64,000 nucleotides of DNA from Collinsella aerofaciens (GTDB lineage: Bacteria > Actinomycetota > Coriobacteriia > Coriobacteriales > Coriobacteriaceae). Under the pieces are notes generated by a model. That model worked only from the letters and a program-made list of their open reading frames with translations. It was not told where the DNA came from and made no database searches. This document shows, piece after piece, positions 31,738 to 40,943 of the stretch. Position numbers and translations under genes: made by a program. The stretch is taken from the NCBI RefSeq assembly GCF_005845035.1, contig NZ_SPFO01000011.1, positions 1 through 64,000 on the forward strand, read 5' to 3'. How positions within the stretch are numbered: position 1 is the first letter of the stretch; each line of letters starts with the position of its first letter.

Positions 31738-33339
31738 GTGTCTGCAACCATCAAACCCTTCACCGACGAGTTCGAAGAGTATGGTCGCGATGAGTCTCGC
31801 GCATCGGGCGAGGCCTCGAGCATCTCGTTTCCGACAACGGAAGACGAGGTCCGTGCCATTTTGGAAAAGCTCCATGCCGAGCGTGTCCCGGTAACGGTTC
31901 AGGGCGCCCGAACCGGCCTTGCCGCCGGTGCCGTGCCCCACGGCGGGCATATCCTCAATACTTCCCGTATGAATCGCTACTTGGGCCTTCGCCGCGATGA
32001 ACAAGGCCAATTTCTGCTGCGCGTGGAGCCGGGCGTTGTGCTCTCGGAGCTGCGCAAGCAGCTGAGCAAGAAGGTGCTGCCGACTGCTGGTTGGGACCAG
32101 GCATCGCTTGAGGCCTACGAGGAGTTCCAAGAGGCCCCCGAGCAGTTCTTTCCCACCGATCCCACCGAGGCGTCTGCCTGTCTGGGCGGCATGGCGGCAT
32201 GTAACGCCTCCGGTGCCCGCAGCTACGCCTACGGTCCCATGCGCCCACATATCACGGGACTCCACGTCGCGCTGGCTGATGGCGATTTGCTTGAGCTTCA
32301 GCGCGGCGAGGCTTTTGCCCAGGGCCGCCACCTGTCGCTCGTGACGGCAGCGGGCTGTACGCTCGAGCTCGATCTTCCCGGCTATACCATGCCCAAGACA
32401 AAAAATGCCTCAGGCTATTTCGTCGCTGACGATATGGATGCCATCGATCTGTTTATCGGTGCGTGTGGCACACTCGGCGTCATCACCGAGCTCGAGATTG
32501 CCCTGCAGGCGGCGCCTGCGGTCGTTTGGGGCGTGAGCTGCTTCTTTGACAGCGAAGACAAGGCTGTGTCCTTCACCGATTCTGTGCGTCCCGTCCTCTC
32601 CCACGCGGCTGCCATCGAATATTTCGATGCGGGCGCTCTGGATATCCTGCGTCGTCAGCGCGAGCAGTCGACGGCGTTTGCCTCGCTGCCGGCGCTCGAC
32701 AAAGAGGCCATGGTCTGTGTCTACGTGGAGCTCGACTGCGATGACGAGGCCCAGGCGACCGAGGAACTGTACCACCTGGGATGGGTGCTCGAGTTTGCGG
32801 GCGGCCGCGACGATGCGACATGGGTCGCGCGCACCGAGGTTGATCGCGAGTGCCAGCGGTTCTTCCGCCATGCGGTCCCCGAGAGCGTCAATATGCTTAT
32901 CGACGAGCGTCGCCGCACGGATCCCACCATTACCAAACTGGGATCGGACATGTCGGTGCCCAACGCGTGCCTTGCCGATGTCGTTGCGCTCTATCGCCGC
33001 ACACTGGCCGAAAGCGGGCTTGAATCTGCTGCTTGGGGGCACATCGGTAACAACCATCTGCATGTGAACATTCTGCCGCGCGATGCGCAGGACTACCGTC
33101 GCGGTGGCGAGCTGTTTGCCCAGTGGGCTGCGGAGGTAACGGCTATGGGCGGTGCCGTTTCTGCCGAGCACGGCGTCGGCAAGATCAAAGCGGGCTTCTT
33201 AGAGACGATGTACGGTCACGAGGCCATGGTCGAGTCGGCGCGGCTCAAGCTCCAGCTCGATCCCGACGGGCAGCTGGGTCGCGGCAACCTGTTTTCGGAG
33301 AAGCTCTTGGATGAGCTCGTCCAGAAAGGGGGCGCGTGA
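31738..33339 (+). CDS. FAD-binding lactate/glycolate-type dehydrogenase (LctD-like)
   Basis: The protein is a VAO/PCMH flavoprotein: an FAD-binding domain (~30-230, VTVQGARTGLAAGAVPHGG, PTDPTEASACLGGMAACNASGAR in two blocks) and a C-terminal FAD-oxidase domain ending with GNNHLHVNILP and SAEHGVGKIKAGF. Directly downstream are etfB and a ferredoxin-fused etfA. This is the gene set of the electron-confurcating lactate dehydrogenase of Acetobacterium woodii, which oxidises lactate with NAD+ driven by reduced ferredoxin. At 533 residues it is longer than LctD (about 470), so another 2-hydroxy acid is possible. GTG 31738 has GGGGGAG. Confidence 0.85.
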   Translation: MSATIKPFTDEFEEYGRDESRASGEASSISFPTTEDEVRAILEKLHAERVPVTVQGARTGLAAGAVPHGGHILNTSRMNRYLGLRRDEQGQFLLRVEPGVVLSELRKQLSKKVLPTAGWDQASLEAYEEFQEAPEQFFPTDPTEASACLGGMAACNASGARSYAYGPMRPHITGLHVALADGDLLELQRGEAFAQGRHLSLVTAAGCTLELDLPGYTMPKTKNASGYFVADDMDAIDLFIGACGTLGVITELEIALQAAPAVVWGVSCFFDSEDKAVSFTDSVRPVLSHAAAIEYFDAGALDILRRQREQSTAFASLPALDKEAMVCVYVELDCDDEAQATEELYHLGWVLEFAGGRDDATWVARTEVDRECQRFFRHAVPESVNMLIDERRRTDPTITKLGSDMSVPNACLADVVALYRRTLAESGLESAAWGHIGNNHLHVNILPRDAQDYRRGGELFAQWAAEVTAMGGAVSAEHGVGKIKAGFLETMYGHEAMVESARLKLQLDPDGQLGRGNLFSEKLLDELVQKGGA

Positions 33340-33341
33340 AG

Positions 33342-34157
33342 ATGAGCGATTTCCATATGGCGGTGTGCGTCAAGGCCGTGCCGGGCAGCACCGAGGTCAA
33401 GATGGACCCCAAGACCAATACCATCGTGCGCGATGGCAAGCAGGCGGTCATTAATCCCTTTGATGCGAGCGCTTTGGAATGCGCGCTGGCGCTGAAGGAC
33501 GACTTTATCGGCTTTGGCATGGATGTGCGCGTGACGGTGGTGTCGATGGGCATCCCCGCGACCGAGTCGCTGCTGCGCGACTGCATCGCTCGAGGCGCCG
33601 ACGACGCGCTGCTGCTGACCGATCGCGCCTTTGCAGGTGCCGATACCCTGGCGACCACCTATGCTCTCAAATGCGGCATCGAGGTGCTCGACGAGGACTT
33701 CGACCTGCTCATCTGCGGCAAGATGGCGGTGGATGGCGATACGGCCCAGATTGGTCCCGAGCTCGCCGGTGCCTTTGAGATTCCCTGCGTGACCGACGTG
33801 AGCTGCGTGCAAAGCGCGGGCTTTACGACGTGTGGCTCGCTGGCGCTCGTTCACGGATGCGATGCCGGCGAGGAGACGGTGTGTCTTGAGATGCCGTGCG
33901 CGATGACGACTGCCAAGGAGATTGGCCAGTTGCGTATGCCGAGTATTGCCGGTATTCGCGCGGCGGAGGAGGCGGACGTGTGCGTGGTCAGTGCCGCTGA
34001 CGTGAACGCCGACCCCGCGCGTTGCGGTCTTGCCGGGTCGCCGACACAGGTCGTGCGCTCGTTTGTGCCCGACCGTGACCAAACGTGCGAGGCCGTTGAG
34101 GGGACGGCGTCCGAGCAGGCGGTAGAACTTGCCAAGATTATCGAGGGGATGGCATAG
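33342..34157 (+). CDS. etfB: electron transfer flavoprotein beta subunit
   Basis: EtfB carries the electron-bifurcating FAD or AMP site and contacts NADH. The beginning (MAVCVKAVPGSTEVKMD) and the DLLICGKMAVDGDTAQIGPELA loop are EtfB signatures. Its 271 residues are normal. ATG 33342 is preferred to GTG 33336 because AAAGGGGG is better spaced. It lies two bases after the FAD dehydrogenase gene and directly before etfA, so the three form one operon and probably one complex. Confidence 0.93.
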   Translation: MSDFHMAVCVKAVPGSTEVKMDPKTNTIVRDGKQAVINPFDASALECALALKDDFIGFGMDVRVTVVSMGIPATESLLRDCIARGADDALLLTDRAFAGADTLATTYALKCGIEVLDEDFDLLICGKMAVDGDTAQIGPELAGAFEIPCVTDVSCVQSAGFTTCGSLALVHGCDAGEETVCLEMPCAMTTAKEIGQLRMPSIAGIRAAEEADVCVVSAADVNADPARCGLAGSPTQVVRSFVPDRDQTCEAVEGTASEQAVELAKIIEGMA

Positions 34158-35363
34158 ATGAGCGGACTGATTATCGATAGCGAAGCCTGTATCGGCTGCG
34201 GTCGCTGCGTTCGCGCCTGCGCCTCGGGCGGCATTGTGGTGGAGGGCGAGCGTCCCAATCGCTGCGCCCGCGTGACCGAAGGCTGCATCTTGTGCGGCGG
34301 GTGCGTCGATGCCTGTCCCGTCAACGCTATCTCGATCGAGCGAGACGAAGCTGCCGGCGCGGCAGACCTTGATGCATATCGAGACATTTGGGTATTCGCG
34401 CAGACCGACGAGCACGATACGGTGAATCCCGTTGCCTATGAGCTCATGGGCAAGGGCCGCGAGCTTGCCGATGCTCGTGGCTGCCGTCTGGTGGCACTGG
34501 CCGGCATGGGCCCCGAGGGTTCTCTCGGCGACCTGGAGCATCTGGTTTGCGCGGGCGCCGACGAAGTCCTGGCCTGTCGCGACGAGCGCCTGCGCCAAAA
34601 CGATGCGGAGGTCTACGCCCGCTTGATCTGCGATTTGGTAGCCGAACGCAAACCCGAGGCCATCCTATACGGTGCGACCGCTTTTGGCCGCGAACTGGCA
34701 CCCGGCGTTGCCGTGCGCTTGCAGACGGGCCTTACGGCTGACTGCACCGTACTTTCGATGGATACGGAGACGGGACTGCTGCAACAGACGCGTCCGGCGT
34801 TTGGCGGCAACCTAATGGCCACCATCGTCTGCCCCAATCATCGTCCCCAGATGGCAACGGTTCGTCCCGGCATCTTTAAGGCGCCCGACTTTGACTACGG
34901 CCGCTCCGGCACGATCACCCAGATATCGCTTGCGGATGATGCTAAGGCTCGTGTCGAGATCTCGATTCCCGCCGAGGAGTGGGGGCAGCAGGCCTCGATC
35001 GCCGATGCCGAGCGCTTGGTCGTGGTGGGCCGCGGCATTGGCTCCAAGAAGAATCTGCCCCTGATGCGAAGGCTCGCCGAGGCTCTGGGAGCCGAGCTTG
35101 GTTGCACGCGACCTGTCGTGGAGGCCGGCTGGTTGGAGTATCGCCATCAGATTGGCCAGACCGGCGTATCGGTTTCGCCCAAGCTTCTCGTGAGTATCGG
35201 TGTTTCGGGCGCCATCCAGCATCTTGCCGGCATCGGTGGGGCGGAGTGCATTATCGCCATCAACGAGGACCCGGATGCCCCCATTTTTGGTGCTGCCCAG
35301 TACAAGGTTGTTGGGGACGCCGTCGAGGTCGTCGAGGAGCTGCTGGCCCAGCTTGAGCGCTAG
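34158..35363 (+). CDS. etfA: electron transfer flavoprotein alpha subunit with ferredoxin domain
   Basis: The first ~60 residues hold two iron-sulfur cysteine sets (CIGCGRCVRAC from Cys11, CILCGGCVDACP near 45), a ferredoxin domain fused to EtfA. The remainder is EtfA, with the FAD-binding C-terminus (GRGIGSKKNLPLM, QIGQTGVSVSPKLLVSIGVSGAIQHL in parts, AIINED-like AINEDPDAPIF). Ferredoxin-fused EtfA occurs in LctC and CarE, which confurcate electrons from ferredoxin. It starts right after etfB and overlaps the convergent HD gene by four bases. Confidence 0.93.
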   Translation: MSGLIIDSEACIGCGRCVRACASGGIVVEGERPNRCARVTEGCILCGGCVDACPVNAISIERDEAAGAADLDAYRDIWVFAQTDEHDTVNPVAYELMGKGRELADARGCRLVALAGMGPEGSLGDLEHLVCAGADEVLACRDERLRQNDAEVYARLICDLVAERKPEAILYGATAFGRELAPGVAVRLQTGLTADCTVLSMDTETGLLQQTRPAFGGNLMATIVCPNHRPQMATVRPGIFKAPDFDYGRSGTITQISLADDAKARVEISIPAEEWGQQASIADAERLVVVGRGIGSKKNLPLMRRLAEALGAELGCTRPVVEAGWLEYRHQIGQTGVSVSPKLLVSIGVSGAIQHLAGIGGAECIIAINEDPDAPIFGAAQYKVVGDAVEVVEELLAQLER

Positions 35364-36172
35364 GCGCTTGCTAACCAGTCGCGCATCTCGTCCTTTAGGC
35401 GGCTCCAGGTTGCCTGCGTGGCGGGGTCGGTAAAGGGCTGTGTAATGCCAAAGGGCGCGTCGAGCAGGCGGTGGATATCGCCCTGTTCGCGCGCCAGCGC
35501 GCGGCTTGCTGGATAGACGAGCTCAAACATAAAGCAGATGAGTCCCACCAGGTAGTCTGCGGGCTCGTTGCGTTCATCGCGTGCGACGCAGCGGTGCTCG
35601 TCAAAGGCGGCAAGTGTCGGCGACGAGAAACGACTGCCGAGAAACGTCTTCTCGTCCACCTTAAGGATGGTGTCGACGGTGCTGTCGGCGATGGTGCGCA
35701 TAATGTCGATCTTGTCACCATCGCGCACGATATCGCAGAAGCTTCGCGTGCGCACGTCGAGCTGCGCGGGTAGACGGAAATCGCTGTGATAGGCAATGCT
35801 CGTTCGGATGAGCTCATCTTCTGCCGGGTCATCGATAAAGTCGCGGATGCTTGTTACGGCGGGTGCATCGGCGGGATTCTCGCCAAAGAGGACCTCGATG
35901 CCCAGCGCCGCATGGCTCATGCTCTCGGCGTCCTTAAAGGTGTCCCAGCGTCGCAGCTGCTCAAAGCGGCCCATATCGTGTAGCAGGCCGCAAAGCCATG
36001 CCAGGTCAATATCTTCTGACGACCAGCCCTGCTCGCGCGCTACGGCATCGCATGCCTCGGCCACGTGGTACGTATGCTCGATTTTGAGCGCGATGCGTGG
36101 GTTGGCGGCATCATAGGCATCGGTGTAGCTTTTGAAGGCCGCGCGCGCCCGGTCTCGATCGATAGCTGTCAT
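35360..36172 (-). CDS. HD-domain phosphohydrolase
   Basis: The metal-binding H...HD...D pattern of the HD superfamily is visible as KIEHTYHV near 32, CGLLHDMGRFEQ near 62, and DGDKIDIM near 155. The 270-residue protein has no membrane segment or regulatory domain. Such proteins hydrolyse nucleotides or phosphate esters, and the substrate here is unknown. ATG 36172 has AGGAAG. It is convergent with etfA, sharing the last four bases. Confidence 0.82.
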   Translation of the reverse strand: MTAIDRDRARAAFKSYTDAYDAANPRIALKIEHTYHVAEACDAVAREQGWSSEDIDLAWLCGLLHDMGRFEQLRRWDTFKDAESMSHAALGIEVLFGENPADAPAVTSIRDFIDDPAEDELIRTSIAYHSDFRLPAQLDVRTRSFCDIVRDGDKIDIMRTIADSTVDTILKVDEKTFLGSRFSSPTLAAFDEHRCVARDERNEPADYLVGLICFMFELVYPASRALAREQGDIHRLLDAPFGITQPFTDPATQATWSRLKDEMRDWLASA

Positions 36173-36298
36173 AATGACTTCCTAAAAAGTTGTGTCTTTC
36201 GATCCGGTGGCAATTGTAGGTGAACTCGGTTGCTGTCGGATGATGATTCTGCCGTGTCGCTACATGCGGTTCGGAGACCTTGTCAGGATGAGAAGCGT

Positions 36299-36991
36299 AT
36301 GGTGCTCAAAATCGTTAGAACCGTCTGGCCAGTGATGCTTACCTATGTTGCAATAGGCGCGCCGTGCGGAATGATCATGGGGCAGACGGGAATGGAACCC
36401 TGGATGGTCTTTGCCCTGAGCAGCACGTTTGTGACGGGCAGCGGCCAGTTTATGATCTGCAACCTTTGGCTGGCGGGCGTACCGGCACCTTCGATTATCG
36501 CGAGCGTTGCCGCCATCTCCTCGCGCTTTGCGCTTTACTCGGCATCGATCGCGCCGCATCTGAGGGGTGCTTCGAAGCGTCAGACGCTGGCTGTTGCCGC
36601 GACACTTACCGAGGAGGCATATGGCATCTCGCTTGCCAAGCTGATTGAGGGGGAGGATTGGGGCCCGCGCGAGTCCTTTGTGCTCAATGCGATCCTCATC
36701 GCAACATGGGGCGTTTCGTGTACGATGGGTGCCATCGTCGGCGCCGTTGTCGATGTTCCCACCGCCATTGCAGCCTTTGTCTGCACTTCGCTCTTTATCT
36801 GCCTGCTCTTTTCGCAGCGGCTGTCGCGCGGCAACGTTGTCGCGGCGGTTTCGGGCGCGGTATCCGTCGCCGTATGCAAGTTCTTGGGCCTCGCGAATAT
36901 TGCCGTGCCGGCAAGCGTCGTGGTCGGCATTGCCATTGCGCTGGCGTGCGATGCTGTATTTGACGGAAGAGGTGCCCGCGATGCCCGTTAA
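36299..36991 (+). CDS. azlC: AzlC-family branched-chain amino acid exporter subunit
   Basis: AzlC and AzlD together export branched-chain amino acids and analogues such as 4-azaleucine. The 230-residue protein has about six transmembrane helices with the family's PCGMIMGQTGMEPW and TGSGQFMICNLW region. ATG 36299 gives the correct start, and the upstream frame to 36230 is not membrane-like. It overlaps azlD by 11 bases. Confidence 0.9.
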   Translation: MVLKIVRTVWPVMLTYVAIGAPCGMIMGQTGMEPWMVFALSSTFVTGSGQFMICNLWLAGVPAPSIIASVAAISSRFALYSASIAPHLRGASKRQTLAVAATLTEEAYGISLAKLIEGEDWGPRESFVLNAILIATWGVSCTMGAIVGAVVDVPTAIAAFVCTSLFICLLFSQRLSRGNVVAAVSGAVSVAVCKFLGLANIAVPASVVVGIAIALACDAVFDGRGARDAR

Positions 36992-37304
36992 CGAGTTCTT
37001 GGTTCTGTGGCTGTCGTCGTGGGCTGCTATCGCGTTCTTTCGCATCGCGCCGGCGTTCGCCTTGCGCGGGCGGACCCTGTCGCCCCGCATTACCGAGGCC
37101 CTGGGCTATATCCCGCCCGCTGCCTTTGCCGCGCTGGTCGCCAACGACTTGGTGAGCCCCGGCGCGTTCGACGCGGGACTCTGGCCTGCCTTGGTTCCCT
37201 GGATTGCGGCCGCCGGCGTCGTGGTCGTGGCGGTCAAGACAAAATCGATGCTGTGGTGCTGCGTCTCGGGCATCGTACTCTATATTGTCTTGAGTCTTAT
37301 ATAG
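36981..37304 (+). CDS. azlD: AzlD-family exporter subunit
   Basis: This 107-residue protein with four hydrophobic segments starts at ATG 36981 inside the end of azlC. GALxYIPPAAFAAL-like residues (ALGYIPPAAFAALVANDL) are the AzlD signature. It is needed with AzlC for export. The close overlap supports translational coupling. Confidence 0.9.
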   Translation: MPVNEFLVLWLSSWAAIAFFRIAPAFALRGRTLSPRITEALGYIPPAAFAALVANDLVSPGAFDAGLWPALVPWIAAAGVVVVAVKTKSMLWCCVSGIVLYIVLSLI

Positions 37305-37454
37305 GGCTGGCGTCGCGGGCGCCGAATCTCGTTCCATCCCAACTTGTAGAATTTTTCACCGAGCTGGTCTATTTCTTCTGGTACCATGGTCAAACTTTAC
37401 TGTAGCAAAGCGTGACGTGGGCTTTTGTTCTGCGTCAGCGGAAATGGGGGTTTC
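37305..37454 (+). promoter_or_regulatory. spacer before kdgT with a small palindrome
   Basis: The 150 bases hold no gene. TGGTACCA occurs near 37379-37386 in a pyrimidine-rich area and could be part of an operator for kdgT. No clear terminator for azlD is visible apart from a T-stretch near 37352. Confidence 0.2.
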
Positions 37455-38477
37455 ATGGCACAGGAAGCGACCGCCAACGAGCAAAAGAAATTCAAGGTAC
37501 CGCGCATCCCGGGCGACATCATGATCTATCCCATGATCGTCGGTCTTTTGCTCAACACCTTCTGCCCGCAGGTCTTTGAGGTCGGCGGCTTCTTTACGGC
37601 TGCCTGCCGCGGCGGCTCCAACACCATCGTTGCCGCGATCCTGCTGTTTGTGGGCGCCGGCATCAGCTTTAAGTCCACGCCGGGCGCCATCAAGACCGGC
37701 ATCGTCGTGCTGATTCCTAAGCTTGTAGTGGCAGCCGCGCTGGGTCTGGGCGTCGCGTACTTCTTTAACGATAACTTTTTAGGCCTGAGCTCGGTTTCCA
37801 TCATCGGCGGCATCACGTTTTGCAACATGGCGCTCTATACAGGCATCATGGGCGAGTTCGGTGATGAGTCCGAGCAGGGCGCCGTCGGTATCCTGTTCTT
37901 TACGGCCGGCCCCGCCGTCACGATGATCGTCCTCGGTGTCTCGGGTCTCGCCAATATCCCCGTCGGTACCATCATCGGATCCATCCTGCCGCTTGTTATC
38001 GGCATGGTCCTGGGCAACTTGTTCCCGTTTATCAAGAACCTGCTGGTCCCCGGCGCCAATCCCGCGATCGCCGTCATCGGATTTCAGCTCGGTGCGTCCA
38101 TGAGCCTGTCGAGCTTTATCACCGGCGGCATCTCGGGCATCCTGCTGGGCCTGATCACGCTCTTTATCGTCGGCCCCATCACCTTTGCGTTCGAGCGCCT
38201 GTGCGGCGGTAACGGCAAGGCGGCCGTTGCCTGCTCCACTATCGCCGGCACGGCTATGACCACGCCGGTCGCCCTCGCCGAGGTCGCGCCGCGTTATGCC
38301 GAGCTTGCGCCCACCGCGTATGCCCAGATCGCCACCGCCGTTATCATCACGGCAATCATGGCTCCGATCCTGACCGGTTGGGTCGATAAGAAGTTCTGCC
38401 AGGGCAAGGAAGACCTGTCCGTTGCCGGTGTCGAGGCTATCGAGGAGGCTGTTGCGACCGATATCGACGGCGAGTAG
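37455..38477 (+). CDS. kdgT: 2-keto-3-deoxygluconate permease
   Basis: KdgT imports 2-keto-3-deoxygluconate, an intermediate of pectin and uronate breakdown, by proton symport. The 340 residues contain about ten membrane helices with family stretches VPRIPGDIMIYPMIVGLLLN and FVGAGISFKSTPGAIKTG. ATG 37455 has GGGGG upstream. No uronate catabolic gene is beside it, so the real substrate should be taken with caution. Confidence 0.9.
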   Translation: MAQEATANEQKKFKVPRIPGDIMIYPMIVGLLLNTFCPQVFEVGGFFTAACRGGSNTIVAAILLFVGAGISFKSTPGAIKTGIVVLIPKLVVAAALGLGVAYFFNDNFLGLSSVSIIGGITFCNMALYTGIMGEFGDESEQGAVGILFFTAGPAVTMIVLGVSGLANIPVGTIIGSILPLVIGMVLGNLFPFIKNLLVPGANPAIAVIGFQLGASMSLSSFITGGISGILLGLITLFIVGPITFAFERLCGGNGKAAVACSTIAGTAMTTPVALAEVAPRYAELAPTAYAQIATAVIITAIMAPILTGWVDKKFCQGKEDLSVAGVEAIEEAVATDIDGE

Positions 38478-38521
38478 TCGTCTCTTCGAATCAGTGAAAC
38501 GGTGCGTGCAATTCGCGCCAT

Positions 38522-38587
38522 CAGAGCGTCCGAACGGCATCTGTTATCCAGAGTCATTCGGACGCTCTGCTATTATTCCCTTTACCC
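38522..38587 (+). terminator. terminator-like hairpin after kdgT
   Basis: CAGAGCGTCCGAA and TTCGGACGCTCTG form a perfect 13-bp stem with a 32-base loop, followed by a mixed T/A run. It lies 45 bases past the kdgT stop codon. Confidence 0.6.
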
Positions 38588-38666
38588 CTGCGGAGTAAGG
38601 GGTGTTTGGTGCCCGGGCATGACTCGGGCGATTCTGGCGACTTGGATATAGAGGGGATGGGACCTA
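38588..38666 (+). other. possible structured leader of the GGDEF gene
   Basis: Two small hairpins are apparent: CCCCT...AGGGG around 38586-38603 and GCCCGGG...CTCGGGC around 38613-38631. They precede the GGDEF start. I do not recognise a riboswitch class. It may simply be a 5' untranslated region. Confidence 0.25.
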
Positions 38667-39809
38667 GTGGTTAAGGCACTCAAGATCGAGATATTTATGC
38701 TGTGCATGATTATTCTTATCGTACTTGCCGCACGAAGCCGTCGCTCCCTGTTCTCGAGCACCCAGCAGCTTTTGTTCAGTATGCTCGGCTACACATCTGC
38801 CGCCTATGTCTTCTTCGATATGATCTGGACGCTCTCGGACGGGGTTAACACCTCCTTGGGCATCGCTGCCAACTGGGTTTCCAACGAGGTTTCGTTTTCG
38901 CTGTTTGCCATCGCGTGCCTCATCTGGTTCATCTATTCCGAGACGATGCAGGGCTCTCGACTTCTGACCACGCGCTCCAGGGTGGTGCTCGCGACGCTTC
39001 CGACGGTGCTGGTGGTTGTGTTGGCGTTTACAAGCTACTGGACACACGCCCTGTTCTACATCGATGCACAGGGCGTATATCGTCGCGGTGCGGCTTATAT
39101 GATTCAGCCTATTGTTAGCTACTGCTACGTCATATATACGTCCCTGCATGCCTTTGTCCATGCTCGAAAAGTCGAAAGCCTGCAAAAGAAGGCCATTTAT
39201 CGCACTCTTGCCTTCTTTGCGGTCCCCGCTCTGGTGGGTGGTACCTTCCAGGTGGTGTTTTCGATACCGGGCCTTTGTGTCGGTATAACGCTGAGCATCC
39301 TGCTGCTCTACATCATCTGCCAGGAGCAGCTGATCTCGACCGACCCGTTGACTGGCCTTAACAATCGCAACCGTTTTGAGACCTATATGCTGTCGCTGTT
39401 CTCGGGTGCTGACCAGGCCGAGGGTGTGTATCTGCTGATGATGGATGCTGACGGTTTTAAGCAGATTAACGATCACTATGGACATGTTGAGGGCGACCAT
39501 GCTCTTCAGGTTGTTGCGACGGCGCTCAAGGACGTCTGCTCGCCGGCTGGTGGCTTTATCGCACGTTATGGTGGCGATGAGTTTGTGGTGCTCCAAAAGG
39601 CAGCGGCGGAACAGAACATCATAGACCTGTGTTCGGCGATTGACGACGAGCTCGCTCGTGCCGAGGTACCGTATGCATTGCGGATGTCCATCGGTTACGC
39701 GCGGGCCGGCGATAGTGTTGATACCTGGCAAGACTTACTTCGCGCTGCCGATGCGGAGCTCTACCGCGTCAAGGCCGAGAAAAAGAAAGCCGGCATCCAG
39801 ATACGCTAG
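38667..39809 (+). CDS. membrane-bound diguanylate cyclase (GGDEF)
   Basis: About seven transmembrane helices (1-225) form an N-terminal sensor-like region. A GGDEF domain (~225-380) contains STDPLTGLNNRNRF and YGGDEF at 301-306, the intact active site for making cyclic di-GMP from two GTP. The product inhibition site (RxxD before the active site) is absent. GTG 38667 has GAGGGG upstream. It is monocistronic. The signal sensed is unknown. Confidence 0.9.
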   Translation: MVKALKIEIFMLCMIILIVLAARSRRSLFSSTQQLLFSMLGYTSAAYVFFDMIWTLSDGVNTSLGIAANWVSNEVSFSLFAIACLIWFIYSETMQGSRLLTTRSRVVLATLPTVLVVVLAFTSYWTHALFYIDAQGVYRRGAAYMIQPIVSYCYVIYTSLHAFVHARKVESLQKKAIYRTLAFFAVPALVGGTFQVVFSIPGLCVGITLSILLLYIICQEQLISTDPLTGLNNRNRFETYMLSLFSGADQAEGVYLLMMDADGFKQINDHYGHVEGDHALQVVATALKDVCSPAGGFIARYGGDEFVVLQKAAAEQNIIDLCSAIDDELARAEVPYALRMSIGYARAGDSVDTWQDLLRAADAELYRVKAEKKKAGIQIR

Positions 39810-39908
39810 GAAAAGGGTCGCACGCTTGCGTGCGTGGCGGCCCTCAGCTCATCGATGTATTCCATTAAGCTAAAGTATGCGAATGCCCTTCCTAAAAAGG
39901 TGAGCTCG

Positions 39909-40844
39909 CTAGGCTTTTTTGGGTTTGTTGACAATGATGATGCCGCCGCAGACCAACAGCAGGGCAACGATGACGGTAACGGGGCTCGTGCCAGCGCCCT
40001 CGCCGAGCAGCAGCGCGCTCAGCAGCACGCCAAAGACCGGGTTCATAAAGCCAAAGACCGAGACGCGGCTGACGGGGTTGACGGCAAGCAGGCGCGACCA
40101 CAGCGAGTAAGCGACCGCGGAGATAAGCGCCATGTAGATGATGAGCGCGATGGCGGGGACAATCGCCGTGGGGGAGAGCGCGCCGCCCATCAAAAAGCCG
40201 ATGGCGGTGAGGACCAGGCCCCCGACCAAGAACTGCCACCCGGCAAGCAAGACGCCGTCGTGCTCGCGCGAGAAGATGCCGATCAGGCAGGTCGAAAGGG
40301 CACCCGCGACGGTGGAGGCCAGGATAAAGCCCTCGCCGTCGAGCTTAAAGCCAAAGGTGCCGTCCGCGCCCGAAAGGTTGACGAGCGCGACACCGGCAAA
40401 GCCCAGCGCACAGCCAAGCACCTTGGCCGTATTGAGCTTCTCGGTGCGAAACGCCAGGGCGGCAAAGAGGATGGCTAGGAAGTTGGCGCTGGCCTCGATG
40501 ATGGAGCTCGACATGGCGCTGGCGCGCGAGAGGCCCAGATAGAAAAAGAAGTACTGACCGATGGTCTGAAAGAGCGACAAGATAAAGATGGGCTTGATGT
40601 CGCGAGCCTGCGGAACGAGTGGACGGCGCTGAGCCGCGCTCATCCCAACGATAACCAGAGCGCCGGCAAGCGTAAAGCGTAAACCTGCAAAGAGCAGCTG
40701 CGAAGCGCTATCGTGCGCTGGGATACCAAAGAGTGCGTAGCCGATCTTGATGCAGGGAAAGGCCGATCCCCAGAGTGCACAGCAAACAAGACAGCCCAGG
40801 ATGAGTCCGGGCAGGGTGGCGAGATACGGCTTGCGGCTTTCCAT
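39909..40844 (-). CDS. EamA/DMT-family transporter
   Basis: Ten hydrophobic helices in two EamA repeats cover the 311 residues (for example GLILGCLVCCALWGSAFP and the second repeat around AGWQFLVGGLVLTAIGFL). The family exports amino acids or other metabolites, and the substrate is not predictable. ATG 40844 has AGGAAGGAC, so the longer frame to 40886 is rejected. It lies downstream of purL but behind a terminator. Confidence 0.87.
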   Translation of the reverse strand: MESRKPYLATLPGLILGCLVCCALWGSAFPCIKIGYALFGIPAHDSASQLLFAGLRFTLAGALVIVGMSAAQRRPLVPQARDIKPIFILSLFQTIGQYFFFYLGLSRASAMSSSIIEASANFLAILFAALAFRTEKLNTAKVLGCALGFAGVALVNLSGADGTFGFKLDGEGFILASTVAGALSTCLIGIFSREHDGVLLAGWQFLVGGLVLTAIGFLMGGALSPTAIVPAIALIIYMALISAVAYSLWSRLLAVNPVSRVSVFGFMNPVFGVLLSALLLGEGAGTSPVTVIVALLLVCGGIIIVNKPKKA

Positions 40845-40865
40845 GATGTCCTTCCTGCATGCGCG

Positions 40866-40907
40866 AAGCAAAAAAGAACCCGCCACCGGGCGTGCCGGTG
40901 GCGGGTG
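40866..40907 (-). terminator. terminator of purL
   Basis: On the minus strand ACCCGCCACCGG and CCGGTGGCGGGT pair around CACGC, followed by TTCTTTTTTG. It lies between purL and the EamA gene. Confidence 0.88.
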
Positions 40908-40943
40908 TTGTTACCCGAAGGGATTGTACCCGATGGGAAAGCT

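Noticed and set aside
38588-38666. cyclic di-GMP riboswitch before the GGDEF gene
   Set aside because: The conserved core of the known c-di-GMP classes is not visible. There are only two small hairpins.
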